The notes below the pieces were generated by a model that was not told the origin of the DNA, did no database searches, and saw only the letters and a list, made by a program, of their open reading frames with translations. A stretch of 64,000 nt of DNA. It comes from Trinickia violacea. Its GTDB lineage: Bacteria > Pseudomonadota > Gammaproteobacteria > Burkholderiales > Burkholderiaceae. The stretch is taken from positions 930,001 to 994,000 of the forward strand of contig NZ_CP040077.1 of assembly GCF_005280735.1 (NCBI RefSeq), read 5' to 3'. The position numbers and the translations under genes were made by a program. Below, one piece after another: positions 7,749-15,742 of this stretch (the first letter of the stretch is position 1; every line of letters starts with the position of its first letter).

Positions 7749-8455
7749 GGCGCGGCCTTGTTCTGCGGATTCTGCAGACGCTCGCGCGCTTCTTCGAGCG
7801 TCTGGTACTGGCTGCCCTGTTCGTCGAACACGGAGATCTTGCCGTGCCCGATGTCGTACACCCAGCCCTGCACCGCGAGCCGTCCAACGGCCAGACGCGC
7901 CGCGACGGCCGGGTGGGTGCGCAGATGCATCAACTGCAGGCGTACGTTTTCCTCGACCAGCGCCTCGACGACGTGATCGTGCTCGATCTTGCGCGTACGC
8001 ACGACGCTGCGCGCGGCTTCGGCATTGCGCAGCCACGCATGGACGGTCGGCATCTCCTCGGCAATCGATACGTCCGCCGCAAGCCCCTTCATCGCGCCGC
8101 AATCGGTATGACCGCACACGACGACTTGCCGGACATTGAGCGCGAGCACCGCATACTCGACGACCGCCGAGACGCCGCCGAGCATCTCGCCGTACGCGGG
8201 CACGATGTTGCCGATATTGCGGCACACGAACAATTCGCCGGGACGGGTCTGCGTGATCATTTCCGGCGACACGCGCGAGTCGGCGCACGTGATGAACAGC
8301 GTGTGCGGGTGCTGCTGGTGCGCGAGGCTCTTGAACAGGTCTTCGTTGCCGGGGAAGACGTCGCGGCTGAACTCGTCGACGCCCGACAGCAGGTAGAGCA
8401 GATCCGGCGTGTCGGAGCCCGCACGCCCACCGTTGACAGGGGAGTTGCTTGACAT
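7745..8455 (-). CDS. Beta-class carbonic anhydrase
   Basis: The 236-residue protein has the complete zinc site of beta-carbonic anhydrases: CADSR (Cys57, Asp59, Arg61) and CGHTDCGAMKG (His116, Cys119). It interconverts CO2 and bicarbonate in the cytoplasm. Length and order are normal for the class. ATG 8455 opens the frame with MSSNSPVNGG. Its TGA overlaps the GTG of the bestrophin-like channel, so the two are co-translated. That pairing fits supply of bicarbonate linked to an anion channel, though transport of bicarbonate itself is inferred. Confidence 0.93.
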   Translation of the reverse strand: MSSNSPVNGGRAGSDTPDLLYLLSGVDEFSRDVFPGNEDLFKSLAHQQHPHTLFITCADSRVSPEMITQTRPGELFVCRNIGNIVPAYGEMLGGVSAVVEYAVLALNVRQVVVCGHTDCGAMKGLAADVSIAEEMPTVHAWLRNAEAARSVVRTRKIEHDHVVEALVEENVRLQLMHLRTHPAVAARLAVGRLAVQGWVYDIGHGKISVFDEQGSQYQTLEEARERLQNPQNKAAP

Positions 8456-8639
8456 GGCGCGCCTTCGTTTCGTGAGTGGAGGGTGGCCCGACGGGTAGCC
8501 CGAAAAGCGCGCCGGGACCGCACAGCGGAAGTTTATGCCGCCGATGTGTCCGGCGTATAGCGGACCGCGCGCCGTGCTAGACGTTGGCGCGATTTACACC
8601 GACGAATGCCGCGCCGCCTCGATGCCACACCCGCGCCGC

Positions 8640-9269
8640 TCAAAGCAGATTGCGGCTCGCGGCTGACGGCAGCGAAGTGCGCTCCGTCAGCACGTCGTCG
8701 ATCAAGCCGTACTCCTTGGCGGCGGCCGCGGACATGAAGTTATCGCGATCGGTGTCCTTCGCGATCTGCTCGACGCTTTGGCCCGTGCGCTCGGCGAGCA
8801 CCTTGTTCAAGCGTTCGCGCAAGAATAAGACTTCCTTTGCCTGGATCTCGACGTCGGCGGCCGTGCCTTGGCTCCCGCCCGAGGGCTGGTGAATCATGAT
8901 GCGCGCGTTCGGCAGCGCGAAGCGTTTGCCTTTTGCCCCGGCGGCGAGAAGGAACGTGCCCATGCTCGCGGCGAAGCCCGTGCACAGCGTCGACACGTCC
9001 GGCTTGATGAACTGCATCGTGTCGTAGATCGCGAGGCCGTCGTACACCGAGCCGCCCGGCGAGTTGATGTAGAAATAAATGTCCTTGTCGGGATTCTCCG
9101 ATTCGAGGAACAGCATCTGCGCGACGATCAGGCTCGCCGTCTGTTCCTCCACCGGTCCGACCAGGAACACGATGCGCTCCCGCAAGAGGCGCGAATAGAT
9201 GTCGTAGGCGCGCTCGCCGCGTCCCGATTGTTCGATGACGGTCGGTACGAGCTGGTTGTATGGCTGCAT
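8640..9269 (-). CDS. clpP: ATP-dependent Clp protease proteolytic subunit (second-type ClpP)
   Basis: The 209-residue serine peptidase has the ClpP triad: Ser102 in GFAASMG, His127 in IMIHQPSGG and Asp176 in DTDRDNF, each five residues beyond the E. coli mature numbering. INSPGGSVYDGLAIYDTMQ is the oxyanion and handle region. I chose ATG 9269 (MQPYNQLVP), because the upstream extension is not ClpP-like. It would form the barrel that degrades proteins unfolded by ClpX or ClpA. Neither tig nor clpX is adjacent, so this is probably a second genomic copy rather than the tig-clpP-clpX one. ClpA and ClpS are encoded 31 kb away in this window. Confidence 0.92.
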   Translation of the reverse strand: MQPYNQLVPTVIEQSGRGERAYDIYSRLLRERIVFLVGPVEEQTASLIVAQMLFLESENPDKDIYFYINSPGGSVYDGLAIYDTMQFIKPDVSTLCTGFAASMGTFLLAAGAKGKRFALPNARIMIHQPSGGSQGTAADVEIQAKEVLFLRERLNKVLAERTGQSVEQIAKDTDRDNFMSAAAAKEYGLIDDVLTERTSLPSAASRNLL

Positions 9270-9383
9270 GACGTTCCTCGTAATCGGCGGGGGCCATCCG
9301 GCGCTCCGGGTGCCGGCCCTCCGGCAAACCCAGTGCACAAGATAGTCCTTTTTCGCTTCGCCTGCCGAGGGGGGAGGTCGCCG

Positions 9384-10667
9384 TCAAACGCGATGCAGGG
9401 CCGCTTCCCAGTTGATGTCGGCGCACAGCACCTGCAGGCCGTGCGCGGTCTGCGCCGCGATCGACGCCGTCACGCACAAATGCGCCTCGTTGATCGATAG
9501 ATACGGCGCGGTCAGATGCGCGCGCCCCGGGGCGCGCATCGCTTCGATGAAGTAGGGACGGCGCTCCCAGCTCGCGCCTTCCGAATGCAGGAGCGGCGAG
9601 AAGCGCTTCGCGCGCCGCGACACGCGCCCCGGCGGCACGACGTTGTCGCCGATCTGCCGGCCCGACGCGTCGAGCAGGAAGCAGCGCGCGGTCTCGCTCA
9701 AGGCAAGCAGCGGCGCGGCGGCGTGCTCGACGTCGTCGCCCGCGACGATGCGCGCGCTCGCTTCTTCCAGCGCGCGGACATACGGTGCGAGCCGCGCGTG
9801 CTGCGCCCGCTCGCGCGCGGCGACGCGCCGGCGTAGCGCGGCCGACAGCGCGTCCATCACGCCCGCGGCCGTCTCCGGCTTGACCGGCTCGACGCTCGGT
9901 CCGGCGAAGAACGTGCCTTGCACGAAGTCGACGTCGCATTCGAGCGCGATCAGCGCGTCGCGCTCGGTCGCGAGGCCGCCCATCAGCACCAGCTGCCCCG
10001 ACTCGTGCAGCAGCGACACCAGCCCGGGCAGCACGCGCTCGATGTGCGAGTGCTCGCTCGCTTGCGCGAGGATGCAGCGGTCGAGCGTGACGATATCCGG
10101 ATGCAGGTGCCAGACGCGGTCGATATTCGAATGCTTCGCGCCGAAGCCGCCGAGCGCGATCAGGAAACCGGATTTGCGCAGCCCGTCGATGATTTCAGCG
10201 AAGCGCGTCGTTTCGCCGCCCGCCTGCTCGGGCACCTCCAGCACGACGCGCTGCGGAGAGAGTCCGAGCGCCTTGAGGCCGGCGAGCAGGGCGTCGCCGT
10301 AGCTCGTGTCCATCAGCGCGGCCGGGTGCAGGCTCAGGAAGAGCCACTCGTCGTGGCTGTCGAAGGCGTTGAAGTTGCCCAGGTGCAGCGATTCGGCGAG
10401 CCGCCCCAGCTCCAGCAGGTCGCCGCGCCGCGCCGCCTGCGTGAACACCTCGTGCGACGGCGCGTGCACGCCTTGTTCGTCGTGCGCGCGCAGCGACGCG
10501 TGGTAGCCGATCGCGCGCCGGTGCGACACCGAAAACACCGGCTGGAACACGCTGAGCACGGTGTAGCCGCCATACAGAATGGTGCGCCGGGCGCCTTCGT
10601 CGCCGGCCATCGGCCGCGGCGGCTGGAAGCCGGGTGGATCGAGATCGATCATGCTCATGTCGGTCAT
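9384..10667 (-). CDS. Degenerate EAL-domain protein with C-terminal sensor-like domain
   Basis: The 427-residue protein aligns with EAL phosphodiesterases from residue ~35 to ~270, but the catalytic signatures are lost: EAL is HAS (55-60, YHASLR), the DDFG motif is GGFG (173-176), the metal/lysine strand is VTLDRC instead of IKID, and AEGVE is GGLATE (230-235). LEVPE (143-147) and VQGTFF (249-254) keep the scaffold. It should therefore not cleave c-di-GMP, but could still bind it or a protein partner. Residues ~300-427 look like a Cache/PAS-type domain (SETARCFLLDASGRQIGDN, YLSINEAHLCVTASIAA). The start could also be Met 10658 or 10652; 10667 is the first of three close ATGs. Confidence 0.8.
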   Translation of the reverse strand: MTDMSMIDLDPPGFQPPRPMAGDEGARRTILYGGYTVLSVFQPVFSVSHRRAIGYHASLRAHDEQGVHAPSHEVFTQAARRGDLLELGRLAESLHLGNFNAFDSHDEWLFLSLHPAALMDTSYGDALLAGLKALGLSPQRVVLEVPEQAGGETTRFAEIIDGLRKSGFLIALGGFGAKHSNIDRVWHLHPDIVTLDRCILAQASEHSHIERVLPGLVSLLHESGQLVLMGGLATERDALIALECDVDFVQGTFFAGPSVEPVKPETAAGVMDALSAALRRRVAARERAQHARLAPYVRALEEASARIVAGDDVEHAAAPLLALSETARCFLLDASGRQIGDNVVPPGRVSRRAKRFSPLLHSEGASWERRPYFIEAMRAPGRAHLTAPYLSINEAHLCVTASIAAQTAHGLQVLCADINWEAALHRV

Positions 10668-10883
10668 GGAGTCAGGCGGTGCACGGTTTTCGAGGTGGGC
10701 AGCGGCAAAGTTTACAGGATCGGCACGCAAGAAGCATGCGCGGGACATCGGGTGTTCCGGCCGCAGCAAGACACGTTTTAGCGCGCTTTGGCGCACTGTC
10801 GTAGTGCACCGCGTGCCCCGCCGCGGGTCGAGGCCATGCCTGCGCTCCGCGGCTGGCCGTGCTCCGAGGCAGGCCCGGTGTCG

Positions 10884-12335
10884 TCAGGTCCGCTCGGAAG
10901 GATCCGTTTTCCTCGCCGTCGTCCGGATATCCGGTGCCAATTGCGCGAAGATCCACGCCGATCCCGATGTAATGATCCCGACGCACAGGAACGTCGCGTG
11001 GAACGCCGGCAGCGGGTTGGCCGTGCTCGCGCGCGGGATCAGATCCGTGAAGGTGGTCAGCAGCGCGCCCGCGACCGTCACGCCGAGGCTCATCGACAGC
11101 ATCTGCACGAGCGAGAACAGGCTGTTGCCGCTGCTCGCGCCGCCGGTGCCGAGGTCTTTCAGCGTGAGCGTGTTCATGGCGGTGAACTGCATCGAGTTGA
11201 CGCTGCCGAAGATCGCGAGCTGCACGAGCCGCAGCCACATCGGCTGATGGAGGCTCGTCAGCAGGAAGCTCGCCATCATGAGCCCCACGAGCACCGTGTT
11301 CACGACGAGCACCTTGCGATAGCCGTGCTTCATGATGAGGTTCGTGACCAGCCGCTTCGAGAACATGCCCGCCGCCGCGACCGGCAGCATCATCAGGCCC
11401 GCTTCGAACGCGCTGTAGCCGAGGCTTACCTGCAGCAGCAGCGGGATCAGGTACGGCATCGCGCCGCTGCCGATCCGCGCGAACAGGTTGCCGAGCAGGC
11501 CCACGCTGAACGTATGGATCTGGAACAGATCGAGCGGGAAGATCGGCCGCTCCGCGCGCGTCGCGTGCAGGCCATACGCGACGAAGCAGGCGAGGCTCAG
11601 GATCAGCAGCACGAGCACTGTCGCGTGCTGCAGGCCGAGCTCGGCCAAGCCGTCGAGCGAGAACGTGATCGCGACCATGCCGAGCGCGAGCAGCAGGTAG
11701 CCCTTGAGATCGAAACGGGCGGTGTCGGGATTCTTCGCGTCGGGCATGTAGATGAAGGTGGCGATGCAGCCCGCCACGCCGACCGGCACGTTGATCAGGA
11801 AGATCCAGTGCCACGACGCGATCTTCACGAGCCAGCCGCCGAGCGTCGGGCCGATCAGCGGACCGATCAGGCCGGGGACGGCGACGAACGCCAGCGCAGA
11901 CAGGTAGCGTTCGGCCGGAAACACGCGCAGCACGGCCAGCCGTCCGACCGGCAGCAGCATCGCGCCGCCCACGCCCTGCATCACACGCCACACGACGAGC
12001 TGCGAGAGCGTGTGCGCGTTCGCGCACAGGAGCGAGCCGAGCGCGAAGATCAGGATCGCGCTGAAGAAGACGCGCCGGATGCCGAGCTTGTCTGCGAGCC
12101 AGCCCGAGACGGGGATCATCACCGCCATCGTCAGCGAGTACGCGATCACCACCGATTGCATCCTGAGCGGCGATTCGCCGAGGCTTCGCGCCATCGACGG
12201 CAGCGCCGTGTTGACGATCGTCGAATCGAGCGTCTGCATGAAGAAGCCGGTGGCGACGAGCCACAGCAGCACGTTCAGCGACTTTGGGGAGTAGGTGCGG
12301 GCAGGAGAGGAGGCAGTGGTCGGTGGATGGGACAT
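10884..12335 (-). CDS. DHA2-family MFS multidrug efflux transporter (MdtD-like)
   Basis: The 483-residue integral membrane protein has many hydrophobic helices. It carries the MFS motif A (GWLADKLGIRRVFF) and the family-specific LDSTIVNTALPSMARSLG after helix 1, plus WHWIFLINVPVG between helices 5 and 6, all usual for DHA2 (EmrB/QacA/MdtD) proton-driven exporters. Substrates are probably lipophilic drugs or metabolites. No membrane-fusion partner is adjacent, as is typical of MdtD-like proteins. It lies 72 bases downstream of the MocR-type regulator gene on the same strand, so the two may be co-transcribed and jointly controlled. Confidence 0.9.
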   Translation of the reverse strand: MSHPPTTASSPARTYSPKSLNVLLWLVATGFFMQTLDSTIVNTALPSMARSLGESPLRMQSVVIAYSLTMAVMIPVSGWLADKLGIRRVFFSAILIFALGSLLCANAHTLSQLVVWRVMQGVGGAMLLPVGRLAVLRVFPAERYLSALAFVAVPGLIGPLIGPTLGGWLVKIASWHWIFLINVPVGVAGCIATFIYMPDAKNPDTARFDLKGYLLLALGMVAITFSLDGLAELGLQHATVLVLLILSLACFVAYGLHATRAERPIFPLDLFQIHTFSVGLLGNLFARIGSGAMPYLIPLLLQVSLGYSAFEAGLMMLPVAAAGMFSKRLVTNLIMKHGYRKVLVVNTVLVGLMMASFLLTSLHQPMWLRLVQLAIFGSVNSMQFTAMNTLTLKDLGTGGASSGNSLFSLVQMLSMSLGVTVAGALLTTFTDLIPRASTANPLPAFHATFLCVGIITSGSAWIFAQLAPDIRTTARKTDPSERT

Positions 12336-12407
12336 GGGCTGGGCGTGGCGCGCCCGCCATGAAGCGGGCGCGTAATGAACCAGTTGGTGAAATCGACGCC
12401 CGCTATT

Positions 12408-13844
12408 CTATTCCGCCGTCACGCTTTCCCGCGCGGGTTCCAGCTCGACCGCGCGCGCGAAGAAGGTGCGGGCGCGTGGATCGTTCGTGTACGCCGTGTT
12501 GATGCGGATCCACGGGGAGGTTTCCGAGTGTGGCCGGAAATAGCTTCCCGGCGCCACGTTGACTCCGCAGGCCGCGCCGCATTCCACGAGCTGCTGCGAG
12601 TCGTCGATGTGCGGTACGCGCGCCCAGACGAACTTGCCGCCCGCCGGCTTCGCGAACACTTCCCAGCCCTGTGCTTCGAGCGTCTGCACGGTGGCGCCGA
12701 GCGCGTCGTTGATGCGCCGGCGCAGGCGATCGAGGTACTTGCGGTACGCGCCGCGCTCGAGCAGCGCGAGCGCCACGCTCTCCGCAAAGAGCGAGCCGCT
12801 GATGCTCGTGAGCGCCTTGATGTCGGCGAGATCCTTGATGACCTTGGGGTTCGCCGCGACGAAGCCGATCCGCAGCGACGACGACATGGTCTTCGACAGC
12901 CCGCCGATATAGATCACCTGTTCGAGCTGGTCGAGCGTGGCGAGGCGGTCGGTCGGCTCGGCCTGGAAGTCGGCGTAGATGTCGTCTTCGAGGATCGTGA
13001 AGCCGTGCTCGCGCGCAAGCTGCAACAACCGGAACGCGACGGGCGGCGTGACCGTCGTGCCGGTCGGATTGTGGAACACGGTGTTGATGAAGAAGAGGCG
13101 CGGGCGATGGCGCTTCAGCTGCTCCTGCAGCACGTCGAGATCGGGTCCGTTCACCGTGCGCGGAATGCCGACCACATTCACCCCGTGCAGCTTCAAGAGC
13201 CCGAACAGATTGTAGTAGCCGGGGTCTTCGACAAACATCGTGTCGCCGGCCTTGAGCATGTAGCGGATCACGAGGTCGAGCGCCTGGCTCGCGCCGTTCG
13301 TGATCAGAATCTGCGAGACGTTCGTGTGGATGCCGACGAGGGCGGCGCGCGCGTGGAGGTGCTCGCGCAAGGCGGGATGACCGAGCGGTGTCGCGTAGTC
13401 GATCATGCTCAGCGGATCGCCTCGCGACACTTGGCGAACCGCTTGCGCGAGGCCGTCGATGTCGCGCCATGCCTCGGGGATGAAGCCGCCGCCGAGCTTC
13501 AGGTGCTCTCCCGGGTAGTTGAACTGCTGGAGGATGTGAATCGACTCTTCCTCGGCGCGGCGCGGGTCCGTGGTGCCCTGGCATTCGTCGTTGGCCGGCG
13601 CGTGCCGCGACACGTAAAAGCCCGAGCCGTGCCGCGAATCGACGTAGCCCAGCGAGACGAGCCGGTCATAAGCCTCGATGACGGGGAAGCGGCTCACGCC
13701 GTAGTCGGCCGCGAACTGGCGGATCGACGGCAGCTTCGTGCCCGCATGCACGTCCCGCGAACGAATCCAGCCCTGCACGCCGGCCACGATTTGCTCGGTG
13801 AGCGGCACGCCGCTTTCGCGGTCGAGATTGAGATCGGGTTTCAT
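12408..13844 (-). CDS. MocR-type GntR regulator with aminotransferase domain
   Basis: The 478-residue protein joins a GntR winged helix (about 1-75: LTEQIVAGVQGWI, LPSIRQFAADYGVSRFPVIEAYDRL) to a fold-type I aminotransferase domain. The PLP-site residues are visible: HNPTGT (Asn), EDDIYADF (Asp) and the Schiff-base lysine in GGLSKTMSSSLRIGF. MocR proteins are PLP-responsive transcription factors. It is divergent from a DUF2917 gene across a palindromic region (13859-13906) holding several CTGTTC half-sites, probably its operator. Likely targets are itself, the DHA2 exporter downstream and the DUF2917 gene. The effector beyond PLP is unknown. Confidence 0.92.
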   Translation of the reverse strand: MKPDLNLDRESGVPLTEQIVAGVQGWIRSRDVHAGTKLPSIRQFAADYGVSRFPVIEAYDRLVSLGYVDSRHGSGFYVSRHAPANDECQGTTDPRRAEEESIHILQQFNYPGEHLKLGGGFIPEAWRDIDGLAQAVRQVSRGDPLSMIDYATPLGHPALREHLHARAALVGIHTNVSQILITNGASQALDLVIRYMLKAGDTMFVEDPGYYNLFGLLKLHGVNVVGIPRTVNGPDLDVLQEQLKRHRPRLFFINTVFHNPTGTTVTPPVAFRLLQLAREHGFTILEDDIYADFQAEPTDRLATLDQLEQVIYIGGLSKTMSSSLRIGFVAANPKVIKDLADIKALTSISGSLFAESVALALLERGAYRKYLDRLRRRINDALGATVQTLEAQGWEVFAKPAGGKFVWARVPHIDDSQQLVECGAACGVNVAPGSYFRPHSETSPWIRINTAYTNDPRARTFFARAVELEPARESVTAE

Positions 13845-13858
13845 GCGGCGTCACCTCA

Positions 13859-13906
13859 CTGTTCGGTAATTCGCCTGAACAGTTTCAGTGAAACTGTTCG
13901 GAACTG
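13859..13906. promoter_or_regulatory. Palindromic operator region between MocR gene and DUF2917 gene
   Basis: A perfect 11-bp inverted repeat around one base spans 13877-13899 (arms GAACAGTTTCA and TGAAACTGTTC). Further CTGTTC half-sites lie at 13859-13864 (opposed to GAACAG at 13877-13882) and GTTCGGAAC at 13896-13904. The repeated half-sites in a divergent promoter region fit binding by the adjacent MocR-type regulator. Confidence 0.7.
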
Positions 13907-13984
13907 TGCATGTGATTCTAGTCGCCGCGTCTCAATAATGAGGCTACGTAGTTTCCCTAGGACGCCTCTTCAAGGAGCACAGCG

Positions 13985-14290
13985 ATGCGTGAAATCCGGA
14001 CTTTTGAACTCGAGCACGGCGAACCGGCTGCCGCTTGGCAGATCGACCGGGCGGCCATGCTCACGGTGACGGAAGGCGAAATCTGGCTGACGGCCGAGGG
14101 CGATTCCGAGGACTACTGGCTCAAGCCGGGCGAGCCGTTCGTGCTGCCCGAAGGCGCGCGGACCTGGGTCAGCGCCGGGCGCGGCGGGGCGAAGTTCGCG
14201 CTGGCGTTCTCGAGTGCGGGGCGCGGCGTGGCGGCAACCTCGGCTCCGGCGGCGCGCAGCTGGATGCCGCGCTGGCTGAATGCGGCTTGA
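13985..14290 (+). CDS. DUF2917 family protein
   Basis: The 101-residue protein has the look of DUF2917: LTVTEGEIWLTAEGDSEDYWLKPGEPFVLPEGARTWVSA, a small beta-rich, cupin-like core. The basic/hydrophobic tail ends in RSWMPRWLNAA. AAGGAG at 13972-13977 sits correctly before ATG 13985. The family has no assigned biochemical role. Divergent position opposite the MocR regulator implies shared control through the palindromic operator. Confidence 0.85.
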   Translation: MREIRTFELEHGEPAAAWQIDRAAMLTVTEGEIWLTAEGDSEDYWLKPGEPFVLPEGARTWVSAGRGGAKFALAFSSAGRGVAATSAPAARSWMPRWLNAA

Positions 14291-14304
14291 GCGTGGCTTG
14301 ACCG

Positions 14305-15543
14305 TTACGCCGTCTCCGGATGCGCGCCGATATAACGCGCGCGCGGCCGGATCAGGCTGCCGTCCGCGGTCTGCTCCATCGCATGCGCGATCCAGCCGGT
14401 CACGCGGCCGAGCGCGAACAGCGTGAACGCCGCGCCGGCAGGCAACCCCAGCACGCGCTCGAGCGAAGCCAGCGCGAAGTCGACGTTCGGCGCGAGCCCG
14501 GTTGTGTCCTTCACCGCGCGCACGATCGCGCCGATCTCCGCCATTGCCGCTATTTCCGCGCGCGTACCGGCGCGCTCTGCGAGCCCATCGAGCAGCAGTT
14601 GCGCGCGCGGATCGCCGTGCGGATAGAGCGGATGCCCGAAGCCAGACACAGGGTGGCGGCGCGTGCCGTCGTCGTCGCGAGCGAGGCGGCCGGCGAGATA
14701 GCGGTCGATGTCGCCGGCGCGCGCCGCTTCGTCGAAGAACGCCGCGACGCGCGCGGTCTCGCCGCCATGGCGCGGACCCGACAGCGCGGCGAGACCGCCC
14801 GCCACCGCGCCGAACAGATGGGTGCCGGTCGACGTGATGCAGCGCACGGTGAACGTCGACGGATTCAGCTCGTGGTCGGCGCAGACGACGAGCGCCATGC
14901 GCAGCAACTCCGCGTGCCGCCGGTTGCGCACGCCCCACGTCGTGGCGAGCTGGCGGTGCAGCGGTTCGTTCGACGGCGCCGCCGAGATCATCGCGGCGGC
15001 CAACAGGCGCATCAACGCGCAGGCGGTGTCGAGCTGCGCGTCGCGGCCGAGCGCCCAGACGCGCGGCATCTGCGCGGCGGCGGCCGGCAGCAGCACGAGC
15101 GCGCGATCGAGCGGCGCACTGTCGCTCCATAACTTCAGCCATGCGGACCATTGCGCGCCGGTGATCGGCGCGGCGGGCGCCTCGGCGATTCGACGCGCGC
15201 TGCATTCCCAGAGCAGCGCGGCGGCTTCTTCGAGCGTCGCGCTTCTGGCTAGCTCGATCGCATCGTGCCCGCGGTAGAAAAGGCGGCCGTCGGCAACCAG
15301 CGTGATCCGCGATTCGAGCACCGGAACGCCCCAATCGAGCACCTTTTGCGCGACCTTGCCCGCGCGTTTGCCGTCCTCTTTTCGGCGCGCGAGGCGGCGC
15401 ACTTCGTCGGCGTCGTAGAGGCGGCGCTTGCTGTCGGCGTCCGGCGACGAGCGCAGGATGCCGCGGCTCACGTACGCGTAGAGCGTCGGGACGCTGATGC
15501 CGAGCGCGGCGGCGGCTTCGGCGGCGGTCAGATGGCTGGGCAT
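14305..15543 (-). CDS. Citrate synthase-family enzyme with N-terminal MerR-like HTH
   Basis: The 412-residue protein begins with a helix-turn-helix of MerR/excisionase type (LTAAEAAAALGISVPTLYAYVSRGIL, then KRRLYDADEVRRLARRK), followed from about residue 65 by a citrate synthase domain. Active-site residues are recognisable: CADHELNPST (His224), GPRHGG (His259), GFGHPLYPHGDPRA (His304) and PNVDF (Asp355). It is probably a condensing enzyme using an acyl-CoA and a 2-oxoacid, or an autoregulator that senses these. ATG 15543 (MPSHLTAAEA) begins the conserved part. It is divergent from a family III CoA-transferase gene with 199 bases between, and the two likely form one pathway unit. Confidence 0.87.
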   Translation of the reverse strand: MPSHLTAAEAAAALGISVPTLYAYVSRGILRSSPDADSKRRLYDADEVRRLARRKEDGKRAGKVAQKVLDWGVPVLESRITLVADGRLFYRGHDAIELARSATLEEAAALLWECSARRIAEAPAAPITGAQWSAWLKLWSDSAPLDRALVLLPAAAAQMPRVWALGRDAQLDTACALMRLLAAAMISAAPSNEPLHRQLATTWGVRNRRHAELLRMALVVCADHELNPSTFTVRCITSTGTHLFGAVAGGLAALSGPRHGGETARVAAFFDEAARAGDIDRYLAGRLARDDDGTRRHPVSGFGHPLYPHGDPRAQLLLDGLAERAGTRAEIAAMAEIGAIVRAVKDTTGLAPNVDFALASLERVLGLPAGAAFTLFALGRVTGWIAHAMEQTADGSLIRPRARYIGAHPETA

Positions 15544-15618
15544 CGATCGATCTCTTCCGGTTCTATTCGAGAAATGGGTACAGGCTTCAGACGAGAAACC
15601 AAACAAATCGATATATGT

Positions 15619-15635
15619 TGATTATTTGAATCAAG
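15619..15635. promoter_or_regulatory. Inverted repeat in divergent promoter region
   Basis: TTGATT-ATTTG-AATCAA lies midway between the divergent MerR-citrate synthase and CoA-transferase genes, in a local AT-rich stretch. It is a candidate operator for the helix-turn-helix of the fused enzyme. The arms are only six bases, so support is modest. Confidence 0.4.
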
Positions 15636-15742
15636 ATTGATCACGATTGAGGCCGATTCTAGACTCGTCTCAACGTCTCAGCCATTGCTATTCAGCCATC
15701 GCTGTTTAGTCACCCTCTCTCTGCCACCGCCTCTCGCCGATC

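Noticed and set aside
9918..10781. Long plus-strand frame opposite the EAL gene
   Set aside because: His/Arg-rich composition is typical of antisense reading of a GC-rich gene; the minus strand encodes a recognisable domain.
10788..12362. 524-residue plus-strand frame opposite the DHA2 transporter
   Set aside because: Low-complexity Arg/His/Glu/Gln translation; a shadow of the transporter gene.
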